Shown: positions 7,875 to 17,276 of the stretch, one piece after another
Layout of the letters: every line of letters begins with the position of its first letter
Position numbering within the stretch: position 1 is the first letter of the stretch
Assembly: GCF_029623395.1 (NCBI RefSeq)
Contig: NZ_JAPYKK010000003.1
Coordinates: forward strand, 62,001-126,000
Direction: 5' to 3'
DNA length: 64,000 nt
From: Sphingomonas echinoides
GTDB taxonomy: Bacteria > Pseudomonadota > Alphaproteobacteria > Sphingomonadales > Sphingomonadaceae
Program-made: the position numbers and the translations under genes
The notes under the pieces: model-generated
What the model was told of the DNA's origin: nothing
Databases searched by the model: none
What the model saw: the letters and a program-made list of their open reading frames with translations, nothing else

Positions 7875-8776
7875 CAGAAATACCCCTCCGCCTTCTTCTT
7901 TTCCATACTCGCGCTCTGGTCGTGGTCGATCGCGCGGCCCTGGCGTTCGCTCGTCGTGGTCAGGAGCATTTCCTGGATCACTTGCGTCAGGTCGGTCGCC
8001 TCGCTCTCGACCGCGCCGGTCAGCGGATAGCAACCCAGCGTGCGGAAGCGGATCGAACGATCGACCGGGACTTCGCCCGGCGCGAGCCGGAAGCGATCGT
8101 CGTCGACCATCAGCAGCATGCCGTCGCGCTCGACCGTCGGACGCGGCGCCGCGAGGTACAAGGGCACGATCTCGATCTGCTCGGCCAGAATATACTGCCA
8201 TATGTCGAGCTCGGTCCAGTTGGACAGCGGGAACACGCGCATGCTTTCGCCCCGCGCCTTGCGGGCATTGTAGAGCCGCCACAGTTCGGGGCGCTGTGCC
8301 TTCGGGTCCCAGCGTTGATGCGCGTTGCGGAAGCTGAAGATCCGCTCCTTCGCGCGGCTCTTTTCCTCGTCGCGACGCGCACCGCCGAACGCAGCGTCAT
8401 AGCCGCCCGCGGTCAGCGCCTGTTTCAGCCCCTCTGTCTTCCACAGATCGGTGTGGAGGCTGCCGTGATCGAACGGGTTGATTCCCTGCGCCTCGGCGTC
8501 GGAGTTCTTGTGGACGATCAGCTCCATCCCCGCGTCGGCAGCGGCGCGATCGCGCAGCGCGTACATCGCGCGGAACTTCCACGTCGTGTCGACGTGGAGC
8601 AGCGGGAAGGGGGGCGTGCCGGGAAAGAACGCCTTTTTGGCGAGATGGAGCATCACCGCCGAATCCTTGCCGACCGAATAGAGCATCACCGGGCGTTCGG
8701 CCTCGGCGACGACTTCGCGCAGGATGTGGATGCTCTCGGCTTCGAGGCGCTGCAAGTGAGTAAGCGAAACGGTCAT
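7874..8776 (-). CDS. cysD: Sulfate adenylyltransferase subunit 2
   Basis: This 300-aa protein is the ATP-pyrophosphatase-type catalytic subunit of the assimilatory sulfate adenylyltransferase. The PP-loop is at about residues 34-39 (SVGKDS), and the C-terminus KKKAEGYF is characteristic of CysD. I chose the ATG at 8776 because the protein then begins with the conserved [18 protein letters not shown]; the longer frame to 8968 is not conserved-looking. It is the first gene of the operon, and its promoter should lie in 8777-8883. Its stop overlaps the cysNC ATG (TGATG). Confidence 0.95.
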   Translation of the reverse strand: MTVSLTHLQRLEAESIHILREVVAEAERPVMLYSVGKDSAVMLHLAKKAFFPGTPPFPLLHVDTTWKFRAMYALRDRAAADAGMELIVHKNSDAEAQGINPFDHGSLHTDLWKTEGLKQALTAGGYDAAFGGARRDEEKSRAKERIFSFRNAHQRWDPKAQRPELWRLYNARKARGESMRVFPLSNWTELDIWQYILAEQIEIVPLYLAAPRPTVERDGMLLMVDDDRFRLAPGEVPVDRSIRFRTLGCYPLTGAVESEATDLTQVIQEMLLTTTSERQGRAIDHDQSASMEKKKAEGYF

Positions 8777-8883
8777 GGCTGGTCTGAATAAGGCACAATC
8801 GGCCCAAGGCGACGAACTTCTACTGTTGGGCGCAATAGTTCGCGTCGTCGCCAATCCCCGCCGGGGAGCGCCTGGCGCCAGGG

Positions 8884-9099
8884 TCAGCCGTGATCCCGCT
8901 CGACCGAGTCCAAAATCCGCGCGCCGGCCATGAACACTGCGATCGGGCAGACCGCGAACAGCAACCATCCGCCGAAGCCGGGATATTGCTCAAGATAGTG
9001 CGCGCCCCGCTCGACCGCGCCGACCGCCAGGGCGTAGATCACGCCAAAGGCTTCGAACTTGTTCTTGATGATGAACAGGCTGGCGAATTTGGTCCACAT
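8884..9099 (-). CDS. Small inner-membrane protein of unknown function
   Basis: This 71-aa protein has two hydrophobic stretches, about residues 16-30 and a clearer membrane segment at about 43-61 ([20 protein letters not shown]). Charged residues lie at both ends. No enzymatic motif or known family is recognised. It stands alone between cysD and the ast cluster on the same strand, with gaps on both sides (8777-8883 and 9100-9197). Confidence 0.65.
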   Translation of the reverse strand: MWTKFASLFIIKNKFEAFGVIYALAVGAVERGAHYLEQYPGFGGWLLFAVCPIAVFMAGARILDSVERDHG

Positions 9100-9197
9100 A
9101 CGCCGACAGCCGCAACAACCGGGCCAACCCCGGATTGCCGCGGGTCCGCCTTAACGAACGTGGTGAATCGTAAGTTAACGCGACAGGTGTGGCTTCG

Positions 9198-10460
9198 TCA
9201 TGCCAACTCGGTCAGCTCGAGCTCCTCAAGCAGCGCCAACCGGGCCGCGCGAATCGTATCGACCAATGCGAGATCCGGCCGTTCGCCTAGGATCTGCGCC
9301 GGTACGATCGTCTCCGGCCAGCGCTGCGCGATCACCCCGGCGATCCGGTCGAGCTTCGCCGCATCGACGAGGAAGCGCGGATCGACCGTCGCGGGATCGG
9401 CCACGACCCGCAGCCGCAGGCAGGCCGGGCCGCCGCCATTCGCCATCGACTGCCGCACGTCGACCGTGGTGAACGCGCGGATCGGGCCGTTGCTCGCGGT
9501 CATCGCGGTCAGCCAGTTGGCGACCGCGGGGTCGGCGGTCGCCTCGGCGGGGATGATCAACGTGGTTCGTCCGTCCGGTGGCGTCACCAGCTGGGCGTTG
9601 AACAGATAGGACTTCACCGCCTGCGCGAGCGAGACACGGTCGGCCGGGACCTCGACGATGTCCACCCACGGTGCCGCCGCCCGGATGGCGGCATAAGCAG
9701 CAGCGGGATCGGCGAACGCCTGTTCGTGGACGAACAGCACGCGTTCGTTCGCAACCGCCACGACATCGTTGTGGAACGCGCCAGCGGCGATCGCCGCCGG
9801 GGATTGCTCGACGAACACCGTCCGCGCCGGATCGAGACCGTGCGCGCGGGCGATCGCCGCGCTGGCGTCGCGCGATTGGCGCGCGGGGAAGGCGCCACCG
9901 GCTACGCCGTAGACGAAGACCTCGACCCCGGCGTCGCCGTGTGCGGGCGCGAGGCGCATGTGGTTGGCCGCGCCTTCATCGCCGAACGGCGCGGGGACGG
10001 GCGGGTGATGCGCGAAATGCGCGGGGTCTGCGAACGCCAACGCAAGCTGGCGCGCGGTGTATGCCGCCTCGTGGCTGCGGTGCGGCATGGTGACGAGGTT
10101 TGCGGGCGTAAGGTGGCAGCGTCCGTCCGCGGCATCGGCGGCGGGGGACACCGTCGCGGCATTGGCCGCCCACATCGCCGACGCGGACATCGCCTGCGCG
10201 CGCAGCAGCGGCGGGGCGTCGGCATAGGTCGTCGCCAACGCCGCAAGCCAGCGATCGTCGGGCCGGTCGTGCGGCAGCAGGATCCCTTGCGACAGCCCGA
10301 GCGCGAGACAGGCACGCATCTTGTCGATCCCCTCGAGCGCGGCGCGGCGCGGGTAGGAGGGGGTGCCGGCATTCTGCGTCGCGGCAAGGTTCCCGTGGCT
10401 CAGCCCCGCAAAATTGTGGCTCGGGCCGACGATGCCGTCGAAGTTGATCTCGGTCGTCAT
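9198..10460 (-). CDS. astB: N-succinylarginine dihydrolase
   Basis: This 420-aa protein should hydrolyse N2-succinylarginine to N2-succinylornithine, CO2 and ammonia, the second step of the arginine succinyltransferase pathway. The N-terminus (INFDGIVGPSHNFAGLSHGN) and the internal HNDVVAVANERV and NGGGPACLRLR segments are those of AstB, and the length fits. I chose the ATG at 10460, which overlaps the astA stop (TGATG); the frame upstream is read-through of the astA region. It is the last gene of an M20 hydrolase-astA-astB operon. Confidence 0.94.
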   Translation of the reverse strand: MTTEINFDGIVGPSHNFAGLSHGNLAATQNAGTPSYPRRAALEGIDKMRACLALGLSQGILLPHDRPDDRWLAALATTYADAPPLLRAQAMSASAMWAANAATVSPAADAADGRCHLTPANLVTMPHRSHEAAYTARQLALAFADPAHFAHHPPVPAPFGDEGAANHMRLAPAHGDAGVEVFVYGVAGGAFPARQSRDASAAIARAHGLDPARTVFVEQSPAAIAAGAFHNDVVAVANERVLFVHEQAFADPAAAYAAIRAAAPWVDIVEVPADRVSLAQAVKSYLFNAQLVTPPDGRTTLIIPAEATADPAVANWLTAMTASNGPIRAFTTVDVRQSMANGGGPACLRLRVVADPATVDPRFLVDAAKLDRIAGVIAQRWPETIVPAQILGERPDLALVDTIRAARLALLEELELTELA

Positions 10461-11488
10461 CACACCCTCGCGACGTGGCAGACGGTGGCATCCTCGGCGA
10501 TCTCGAGCGCGCGAGCGGATTTCGGCGAAATCACCACGCCGCCCGTGCACGACCGCACGTCGCCATAGACGCAGCGGAAATCCGCAAGCTGGCCGCTGGC
10601 GATCAGCGACGCGTCGCCGCCATCGAAATCGAGCGCGACGACAGTCGCGCGCTGCACGTCGCGGATCGTCCGGACGTCGTTCGTCCGCGCGATCATGGTC
10701 GGGCCGCCGTCGAAGATGTCGACGTAATTCTCGAACGAAAATCCTTCGTTCTCCAGCATGCGCATCGCGGCGCGGCCCGAGGGATGCGGCAGGCCGATCA
10801 CCGCGCGCGCGCTCTCCGGGAGCATTGCAGTATAGATCGGGTGTTTGGGGAACAGGTCGGCGATGAACTGGTGTCCCTGGACCGCGTTGAACTGGTCGGC
10901 GTCCTGGAAATTCATCCCGAAGAAGCGCCCGGCCAGCCCGTCCCAGAACGGCGAACCGCCCGCTTCGTCGATGATCCCGCGCAGTTCGGCAAGCACCCGG
11001 TCGGCAAACCGCGCGCGATGCTGCGCGATGAACAGATAGCGGCTGCGCGCGAGCAACAGGCCGAGCCCGCCCGCGCGTTCGCCGGGATGGAGGAACAGCC
11101 CGCCGACTTCGCTGCACCCTTCGAGGTCGGTCGTCAGCCCGAGCATGTCGGCGCGGAAGGTCCGCCCGAGCTCCTTCGAATGCTGCGTCAGCGTGCCTAG
11201 GCGGTAGCTGTAGAACGGGTAGCTTTGCCCGACATGCGTAAAGATCTGGCACGTCCCGCGGACTTCGCCGGTATCGGTGTTCTCGAGTACCAGCACAAAC
11301 AGGTCGTCGGCCTTATCTTCTCCCGCATCGTCCTCCGCGCGCGCGAAGGCGGCGGCGCTGCGTTCGAGTTTCGCGGCGAGCGCGGTCCGGTCGGGGGGCA
11401 GGTTGGTGAAGCCCCCGCCGGTGAGCTTGGCCATTTCGTACAGCGGCTTGAGGTCGGAATCGCGCGCGGCGCGGATACGGTAGGTCAC
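10460..11488 (-). CDS. astA: Arginine N-succinyltransferase
   Basis: This 342-aa GNAT-like enzyme transfers succinyl from succinyl-CoA to arginine, starting ammonia-producing arginine breakdown. Family segments include GGFTNLPPD near the start, SRYLFIAQHRARFADRVLAELRG in the middle and FFGMNFQDAD with a DLFPKHPIYTAMLP segment. The start is a GTG at 11488 that overlaps the stop of the M20 hydrolase (GTGA), giving VTYRIRAARDSDL at the N-terminus. Only one AstA gene is seen, so it is probably a homomer rather than the AruF/AruG pair of pseudomonads. Confidence 0.93.
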   Translation of the reverse strand: MTYRIRAARDSDLKPLYEMAKLTGGGFTNLPPDRTALAAKLERSAAAFARAEDDAGEDKADDLFVLVLENTDTGEVRGTCQIFTHVGQSYPFYSYRLGTLTQHSKELGRTFRADMLGLTTDLEGCSEVGGLFLHPGERAGGLGLLLARSRYLFIAQHRARFADRVLAELRGIIDEAGGSPFWDGLAGRFFGMNFQDADQFNAVQGHQFIADLFPKHPIYTAMLPESARAVIGLPHPSGRAAMRMLENEGFSFENYVDIFDGGPTMIARTNDVRTIRDVQRATVVALDFDGGDASLIASGQLADFRCVYGDVRSCTGGVVISPKSARALEIAEDATVCHVARV

Positions 11489-12693
11489 AACTGGCCCTTT
11501 TCGGCGATACGCAAGAGAGTGAGCGCGGACAGCGCCGCACGTTCCGGGAGGGAGTCGACGATCAGATATTCGTCGGGGGAATGGATCGCGCCGCCGCGCG
11601 CGCCCATCGTGTCGACCACGGGAACGCCGCACGCCGCGATCGTGTTGCCATCGCACACCCCGCCGGTCGCGCGCCAGCCGATGTCGAGGCCGAGGTCGGC
11701 GCCGCAGGTCTTGACCAGGTCGAACAGCTTGGCCGCGCCGGGGTCGATCGGCTTGGGCGGGCGGTTGAAGCTGCCGTGCAGCGCGATGGTCACGTCATGT
11801 TGGGCCGACACCGCAGCGATGGTGGTGTCGAGCAACGCCTGCGCGCGGGCGATCGCAGCGGGGTCGGCGGGGCGGAAGTTGATGCGGAGGACGGCATGAT
11901 CGGGGACGACGTTGTTGGGCCCACCGCCCTCGATCCGCGCCGGGTTGACCGCGAGGCCATCGCCTCGCGCAGCGTGGAGGCGGACCGCGAGATCCGCGGC
12001 TGCGACGATCGCGTTGCGACCGTCCTCGGGGTTGCGCCCGGCGTGCGCGCTGCGCCCGGTGACGACGATCGAGAAGTTGCCCGTGCCCCCGCGTGCGCCC
12101 GCCAGCGTGCCGTCGGGGAGCGCGGGTTCGTATGTGAGCGCGGCGATCTTGCCCTGCGCCATCCGGCGTATCAGCGCGGAGGAGGAGAAGGAGCCGGTTT
12201 CCTCGTCGGAATTGATGACGACGTCATAGCCGATCTGGTCCGCCAGCGGGCTGGTTTCGACCGCGACCAGCGCGGCGAGCATCACCGCGAGCCCGCCTTT
12301 CATGTCCGCGACGCCTGGCCCGTTGAGCGTCCCGTCGTCGCGCATCGTCAGCGCCTGGAACGGGTGATCGATCGGATAGACCGTGTCCATATGGCCGGTC
12401 AGCAGCAGTTGCACCGGGGCTTCCGGGCGTACGCTGAGATGCAGGTGACGACCATGATCGAGGACAGCAACGCTTCCGTCGGAGCCTACGCTCTCGGCGG
12501 TATCCCCTTCGATCAGCGCAACTTTTCCGGGAAGTGTGTCGAATGCCGTACGGAGCATGTCCGCAACCTCGGCCAATCCGCCAAGATTGCGCGTCCCCGA
12601 ATTGACCGCCGACCATTGCTCGACCTGCTGCAGCATCGGCTGCGCCCGCGCGACCAAGATCGCCGCGGTTTCGTGTTCGTTCAATCCCCTCAT
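11485..12693 (-). CDS. M20-family metallohydrolase in the ast operon
   Basis: This 402-aa zinc-dependent amidohydrolase resembles carboxypeptidase G2, ArgE and DapE. Metal ligands are visible in GHMDTVYP (about residues 119-126), GVADMKGG (about 147-154) and DEETGSF (about 182-188). The dimerisation domain lies between about 205 and 315. It is the first gene of the operon and overlaps astA by 4 bases. The pathway ends with removal of succinate from N-succinylglutamate by AstE, and no astE is visible here. This hydrolase could supply that step or act on another N-acyl amino acid; the substrate is inferred only from context. Confidence 0.85.
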   Translation of the reverse strand: MRGLNEHETAAILVARAQPMLQQVEQWSAVNSGTRNLGGLAEVADMLRTAFDTLPGKVALIEGDTAESVGSDGSVAVLDHGRHLHLSVRPEAPVQLLLTGHMDTVYPIDHPFQALTMRDDGTLNGPGVADMKGGLAVMLAALVAVETSPLADQIGYDVVINSDEETGSFSSSALIRRMAQGKIAALTYEPALPDGTLAGARGGTGNFSIVVTGRSAHAGRNPEDGRNAIVAAADLAVRLHAARGDGLAVNPARIEGGGPNNVVPDHAVLRINFRPADPAAIARAQALLDTTIAAVSAQHDVTIALHGSFNRPPKPIDPGAAKLFDLVKTCGADLGLDIGWRATGGVCDGNTIAACGVPVVDTMGARGGAIHSPDEYLIVDSLPERAALSALTLLRIAEKGQL

Positions 12694-12801
12694 CCAGGCA
12701 GCCTAGCGCTTCCTCTCGATCGGCTCCAGCCCGTTGCGAATGAAACCATCCACGGCTGCGGTGCGATGGCGGCTACGGCGTTCCTGCAGCAGCATAGCGT
12801 T

Positions 12802-13281
12802 TCAGCCCAGGTGCTTGGCGAACACGGCAAGGATTTCGCGGTACAGTGGCGCCTTGAACGGGACGATGATGTCGGGAAGGGTCGCGGGGTCGACCCACTG
12901 CCATTCCTTGAACTCCTCATGTTCGGTCGCGATATCGATGTCGCTGTCCAAACCCTTGAAGTGGAACAGGAACCAGTGCTGTCGCTGACCCCGCCACTTG
13001 CCCTTCCACACGCGCCCGACGAGCTCCTCGGGCAGGTCGTAGAACAGTTCGTCGGGGGATATTGCGATCAGCTCGACCTTGTCGGCGGTGATCCCGGTTT
13101 CCTCGCGCAACTCGCGCAAAGCGGCGGTTTCGGCATCCTCGCCGTCGTCGATTCCGCCCTGTGGCATTTGCCACGCTTCGACTTGGGTATCGATTCGCTG
13201 GCCAACGAAGACTTTGCCGTCCGCGTTGAGGATCATCAGCCCGGCGCACGGGCGGTAGGGGAGCTTGGTCGGATCGCTCAT
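12802..13281 (-). CDS. rppH: RNA 5'-pyrophosphohydrolase (Nudix)
   Basis: This 159-aa Nudix hydrolase removes pyrophosphate from mRNA 5' ends and so triggers RNase E decay. The Nudix box is complete from GGIDDGEDAETAALRELREE (about residues 42-61) into TGI. The N-terminal YRPCAGLMILN and WQMPQGG match the RppH/IalA type. Its start overlaps the esterase stop by 4 bases (ATGA). A 108-base gap (12694-12801) separates it from the M20 hydrolase and may hold the ast operon promoter. Confidence 0.93.
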   Translation of the reverse strand: MSDPTKLPYRPCAGLMILNADGKVFVGQRIDTQVEAWQMPQGGIDDGEDAETAALRELREETGITADKVELIAISPDELFYDLPEELVGRVWKGKWRGQRQHWFLFHFKGLDSDIDIATEHEEFKEWQWVDPATLPDIIVPFKAPLYREILAVFAKHLG

Positions 13282-14291
13282 GCCGCGGCCTGCGCCATCA
13301 CGCGCTGCGCTTCCGCTTCAGCGATCATTGCCTTTGCAGCGGTCAGCGCGCCGGCGACGTCCCCGACCGAAGACGGGATCGCCTTGCGCAGCGTGACGAA
13401 GCCATGAATGGTGCCGACGGCTTCCCGGAACACGACCGCAACGCCGGCCTCCGCCAGCGCAGCGGCATAGGCGCGGCCCTGGTCGCGGATCGGATCGAGG
13501 CTTGCCGTCACCACCACCGCGGGCGGCATCCCGGCGAGATCGCCGCGCAATGGCGACGCGCGAACATGCTCCGCCTCGGCTTGGTACGCGGCGTTGAACC
13601 AGTCCATCGTCGCGCGGGTCAGCAGATAGCCTTCGGCGAACTGATCGTAGGACGGATAGGGCTTGGTCGTATCGGTCGCGGGATAGAAGGGCAGGTGCGA
13701 GATCACCGGGGCCGCGGCAGGCGCGTCACGCAAGGCGGCCGCGACGACGATCGCGAGATTGCCACCCGCGCTGTCGCCGCACGGGACCAACGCGGTAACG
13801 CCGCGCCCGAGCTCGGCGGGCCCGCTGGCGGCCCAGCGCGCAGCCGCTTCGCAATCGTCCGGCGCGGCGGGCCAGGGGTCTTCGGGCGCGAGCCGATAAT
13901 CGACCGCGAGCACGGGGAGATCGAGCGCGCGCGAAATCTCCGCGCAGAAGCTGGCGTGCGTCTCCAGATTGCCGATGACGAACCCGCCACCGTGATAGAA
14001 AAGCACGAGCGGCCCCGGCAGGCGATCTGCCTGAACGTCGAACAGCCGCGCGGGGATCGGTCCGGCGGGCCCGGGGATCGCGATGTCCTTGATCAGCCCC
14101 AGCGCGCCGACCGGTGGATCGGCGACGTCCTTCATTGCGGCATAAGCAGCGCGCGCGGCAGGGGGCTCCATCTCGTGCGTGCGGGGGCCAGGCAGATTGT
14201 TGAGAAACGCCAGGAAGCCCGCGACGTCCGGGCGGACATAGGGGGGAGGGGGCGAGGTCGGGTTCTGGGTTGGCGTGCTGCTGTCGGCCAT
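13278..14291 (-). CDS. Alpha/beta hydrolase, hormone-sensitive-lipase-type esterase
   Basis: The protein is 337 aa. The oxyanion-hole motif HGGGF is at about residues 99-103. The nucleophile elbow GDSAGG is at about 169-174 (catalytic Ser in DSA), with the catalytic Asp in SLDPIRDQG (about 265) and His in GTIHGF (about 298). These mark the HSL / bacterial family IV of carboxylesterases. No signal peptide is seen, so it is probably cytoplasmic; the substrate is unknown. It shares an ATGA overlap with rppH and diverges from the deacetylase gene across 48 bases. Confidence 0.88.
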   Translation of the reverse strand: MADSSTPTQNPTSPPPPYVRPDVAGFLAFLNNLPGPRTHEMEPPAARAAYAAMKDVADPPVGALGLIKDIAIPGPAGPIPARLFDVQADRLPGPLVLFYHGGGFVIGNLETHASFCAEISRALDLPVLAVDYRLAPEDPWPAAPDDCEAAARWAASGPAELGRGVTALVPCGDSAGGNLAIVVAAALRDAPAAAPVISHLPFYPATDTTKPYPSYDQFAEGYLLTRATMDWFNAAYQAEAEHVRASPLRGDLAGMPPAVVVTASLDPIRDQGRAYAAALAEAGVAVVFREAVGTIHGFVTLRKAIPSSVGDVAGALTAAKAMIAEAEAQRVMAQAAA

Positions 14292-14339
14292 GCGGCGCTC
14301 TCCATTGGTCTCTGCCAGTCTCGTGCCTACCTAGGCACG

Positions 14340-15242
14340 ATGATCCCGGTCGTCCATCACCCTGCCTATGTCGCTTCCGGACAGGCGAACAACCCCAGCC
14401 AGCTCAGCAAGAACGCGGCGATCCGCAACCGGCTGGAGGCGGAAGGCGCTGGCGTAGCCTGGCATGTGCCGGAGGCGATGCCGGTGCGCTGGCTCGAGGC
14501 GGTCCATGATGCGGAATATGTCGCCGAAGTGCTCAACGCCCGCGTGCCGCGCGAAAAGGAGCGCCGGATCGGGTTTGCGGTGACCGAGTCGGTGGCGGCG
14601 CGCGCAGCGGTGGTGCCGGGCGGGACCTGGCTCGCGGGCAAGCTCGCGCTGGAAACCGGGTTTGCGGCGAATACCGCGGGCGGAAGCCATCACGCCTTGG
14701 CGGCGACCGGGGCGGGCTATTGTGTCTTCAACGATCTCGCGATCGCCGCAGTCCGCCTGTCGGAGGAGGATGGACTGCGCGTGCTGGTGGTCGACTGCGA
14801 CGTGCATCAGGGCGATGGCACTGCGGCGCTGACCGCGGGCTATCCGGGGATCGCGACCTACTCGATCCATGCCGAGAAGAATTTCCCCGCGCGCAAGGCG
14901 CGCTCCACCCTGGACGTCGCCTTGCCCGACGCGACCGACGATCCGCGCTATCTGGAGACGCTCGAAGCGACGCTGGTACCGCTACTCGACGAGCTGCGCC
15001 CGCAGATCATCCTCTATCAGGCGGGGATTGACCCGCTCTTGAACGATCGGCTCGGGCGGTTGGCACTGACCGACGCGGGGCTGGTAGCGCGCGAGACGTT
15101 GGTCGCGCGGCTGGCGATCGAACGGCAAATCCCGCTGGCGAGCACGGTCGGTGGCGGCTACGGTGCCGATACGGTCGCGCTTGCCGAACGGCATGTCCGC
15201 GCGATCCTGACCTTGGGTGCCGCCTTCGCCGGCGCCGCCTGA
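14340..15242 (+). CDS. Histone deacetylase-family (acetoin utilisation-like) deacetylase
   Basis: This 300-aa member of the arginase/deacetylase fold is a zinc-dependent amide hydrolase. Signatures are GGSHHALA (about residues 111-118), the zinc-binding DCDVHQGDGT (about 151-160), and YQAGIDPL (about 226-233). The start at 14340 leaves the conserved N-terminus (HHPAYV). Bacterial relatives act on acetylpolyamines, acetylated proteins or acetoin-related metabolites; nothing nearby indicates which. A long in-frame extension back to 13404 is rejected because it is antisense to the esterase. Confidence 0.88.
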   Translation: MIPVVHHPAYVASGQANNPSQLSKNAAIRNRLEAEGAGVAWHVPEAMPVRWLEAVHDAEYVAEVLNARVPREKERRIGFAVTESVAARAAVVPGGTWLAGKLALETGFAANTAGGSHHALAATGAGYCVFNDLAIAAVRLSEEDGLRVLVVDCDVHQGDGTAALTAGYPGIATYSIHAEKNFPARKARSTLDVALPDATDDPRYLETLEATLVPLLDELRPQIILYQAGIDPLLNDRLGRLALTDAGLVARETLVARLAIERQIPLASTVGGGYGADTVALAERHVRAILTLGAAFAGAA

Positions 15243-15344
15243 TCGGAAAGCAACAGTTGTCGCGCCCCTTACTGAAACTACCTTGGCCGTCCGCCGTTCG
15301 AGGCATAAGGGCATGACAACGATTACCCGTAGGACAAGACGCTG

Positions 15345-17276
15345 ATGGCGACCGCCGCGCACGAAGTTACTCCCCAAGAAGCCTCCGCCCACCCCACCGC
15401 AGAGTCCGTCGTCGTCCGCTTCGCCGGCGACTCGGGCGACGGTATGCAGCTCACCGGGGGACAGTTCACGCTGTCGACCGCGCTGTCGGGCAACGATCTG
15501 GCGACCTTCCCGGATTTCCCCGCCGAGATCCGCGCGCCGCAAGGCACGCTGTTCGGTGTGTCGGCGTTCCAGATCAACTTCGGCTCGACCGCAATCGAGA
15601 CCGCGGGCGACGCGCCCGACGTGCTGATCGCGATGAACCCCGCCGCGCTCAAGGTGAACGCGCCCGCGCTCAAGCCGGGTGGCCTGATCATCGCGGACGA
15701 AGGCGAGTTCGGCGAGCGTAACCTTGCGAAGGCGAAATACGCCGCCAACCCGCTGACCGACGGCAGCCTCGCCAAGTGGCAGTTGCTGAGCTTCAACATC
15801 TCGCAGCTGACGCTGGACGCGGTCAAGCCGTTCGGGCTTGGCAACAAGGAAGCGCTGCGCTGCAAGAACATGTGGACGCTGGGGCTCGCGCTCTGGATGT
15901 TCGATCGCGATCGCGCGCCGATCGTCGACTGGCTCAAGACCAAGTTCGCCAAGGCGCCCGTCCTTGCAGAGGCGAACATCGCTGCGCTCAACGCGGGCCA
16001 CGCTTACGGCGAGACCGCCGAACTCGCCGGTCCGATGAAGCAGCATCACATCGGCGTCGCGCCGACCGCGCCGGGGCTCTACCGCACGGTCACCGGTGCC
16101 GAGTCGATCTCGCTCGGTCTGGTTGCCGGCGTCCAGCTCGCCAACGTGCCGATGTTCTTCGGCGGCTATCCGATCACGCCCGCCTCCGCGATCCTGCACT
16201 TCCTGTCGCGGCTCAAGGAATATGGCGTCACCACCTTCCAGGCCGAGGACGAAATCGCCGCGATCGCATCCGCGATCGGTGCGTCGTTCGCGGGCCAGCT
16301 TGGCGTGACCTCATCGTCGGGTCCGGGGATCGCGCTCAAGGGCGAGGCGATGGGGCTGGCGATCATGACCGAGCTGCCGCTCGTCATCGTCAACTCGCAG
16401 CGCGGCGGGCCCTCGACCGGCCTGCCGACCAAGACCGAGCAGTCGGATCTGTATCAGGCGGTCTATGGCCGTAACGGCGATGCACCGATGCCGGTCCTTG
16501 CCGCACGCTCGCCGTCGGACTGTTTCGACGTCGCGATCGAGGCGGTGCGGCTCGCGGTCCAGTACATGACCCCGGTGATGCTGCTGACCGACGGCTATAT
16601 CGCCAATGCCGCCGAGCCGTGGCTCGTCCCCGACATGTCGAGCTACGCGCCGTTCCCGGTCGAATATCTCGAAGACGTCCCCACCGAGGGCTTCCTGCCG
16701 TACGCGCGTGACGAGAATCTCAAGCGTCCGTGGGTCAAGCCCGGGACGCCCGGCCTGCTCCACCGCATCGGCGGGATCGAGAAGGCGATCGGCACCGGCA
16801 ACATCGATTACGGCGCCGAGAACCACCAGAAGATGACCGAAATCCGCCGCGACAAGGTGGCGAACATCGCGGTGCCCGACCAGACCGTCGAACTCGGCGA
16901 GACTTCGGGCAAGCTCGCGATCGTCGGCTGGGGCTCGACCTTCGGGCCGATCCACCAGGCGGTTCGCCGTGCGCGCGCCAAGGGGCGTGACGTGGCGCAC
17001 ATCCACATCCGCCACATCTGGCCGATGCCGGCAAATCTCGGCGATTTGCTGCGGGGTTACGACACCATCCTCGTTCCGGAGATGAACACGGGGCAGCTCA
17101 AGACGGTGCTTCGCGACCAGTTCCTGGTCGACGCCAAGCCGCTCAACAAGGTGTCGGGCCAGCCGTTCCTCATCTCCGAGATCGAGGATGCGATCGATGG
17201 CCATCTGCCAGCCGAGGGCGACTTCGTGCCGCCGAGCGAAACTCAATTGCCCAGCCCGGAGGCTGTGAACCCATGA
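15345..17276 (+). CDS. korA: 2-oxoacid:acceptor oxidoreductase, fused gamma-alpha subunit
   Basis: This 643-aa subunit belongs to a CoA-dependent 2-oxoacid (probably 2-oxoglutarate) oxidoreductase. The gamma domain is first (about residues 22-200; FAGDSGDGMQLTGGQF near the start). The alpha pyrimidine-binding domain follows, with GGYPITPAS (about 269-277), FQAEDEIAAIASAIGASFAG and the strongly conserved STGLPTKTEQSDL. The C-terminal domain II is complete. It overlaps korB by 4 bases (ATGA). With the matching two-subunit layout this is the oxygen-tolerant KGOR type known from aerobes such as Hydrogenobacter and Magnetococcus. Confidence 0.92.
   Translation: MATAAHEVTPQEASAHPTAESVVVRFAGDSGDGMQLTGGQFTLSTALSGNDLATFPDFPAEIRAPQGTLFGVSAFQINFGSTAIETAGDAPDVLIAMNPAALKVNAPALKPGGLIIADEGEFGERNLAKAKYAANPLTDGSLAKWQLLSFNISQLTLDAVKPFGLGNKEALRCKNMWTLGLALWMFDRDRAPIVDWLKTKFAKAPVLAEANIAALNAGHAYGETAELAGPMKQHHIGVAPTAPGLYRTVTGAESISLGLVAGVQLANVPMFFGGYPITPASAILHFLSRLKEYGVTTFQAEDEIAAIASAIGASFAGQLGVTSSSGPGIALKGEAMGLAIMTELPLVIVNSQRGGPSTGLPTKTEQSDLYQAVYGRNGDAPMPVLAARSPSDCFDVAIEAVRLAVQYMTPVMLLTDGYIANAAEPWLVPDMSSYAPFPVEYLEDVPTEGFLPYARDENLKRPWVKPGTPGLLHRIGGIEKAIGTGNIDYGAENHQKMTEIRRDKVANIAVPDQTVELGETSGKLAIVGWGSTFGPIHQAVRRARAKGRDVAHIHIRHIWPMPANLGDLLRGYDTILVPEMNTGQLKTVLRDQFLVDAKPLNKVSGQPFLISEIEDAIDGHLPAEGDFVPPSETQLPSPEAVNP

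Noticed and set aside
13404-14339. N-terminal extension of the deacetylase frame
   Set aside because: The extra 312 residues are antisense to the esterase gene and precede a normal family start at 14340.
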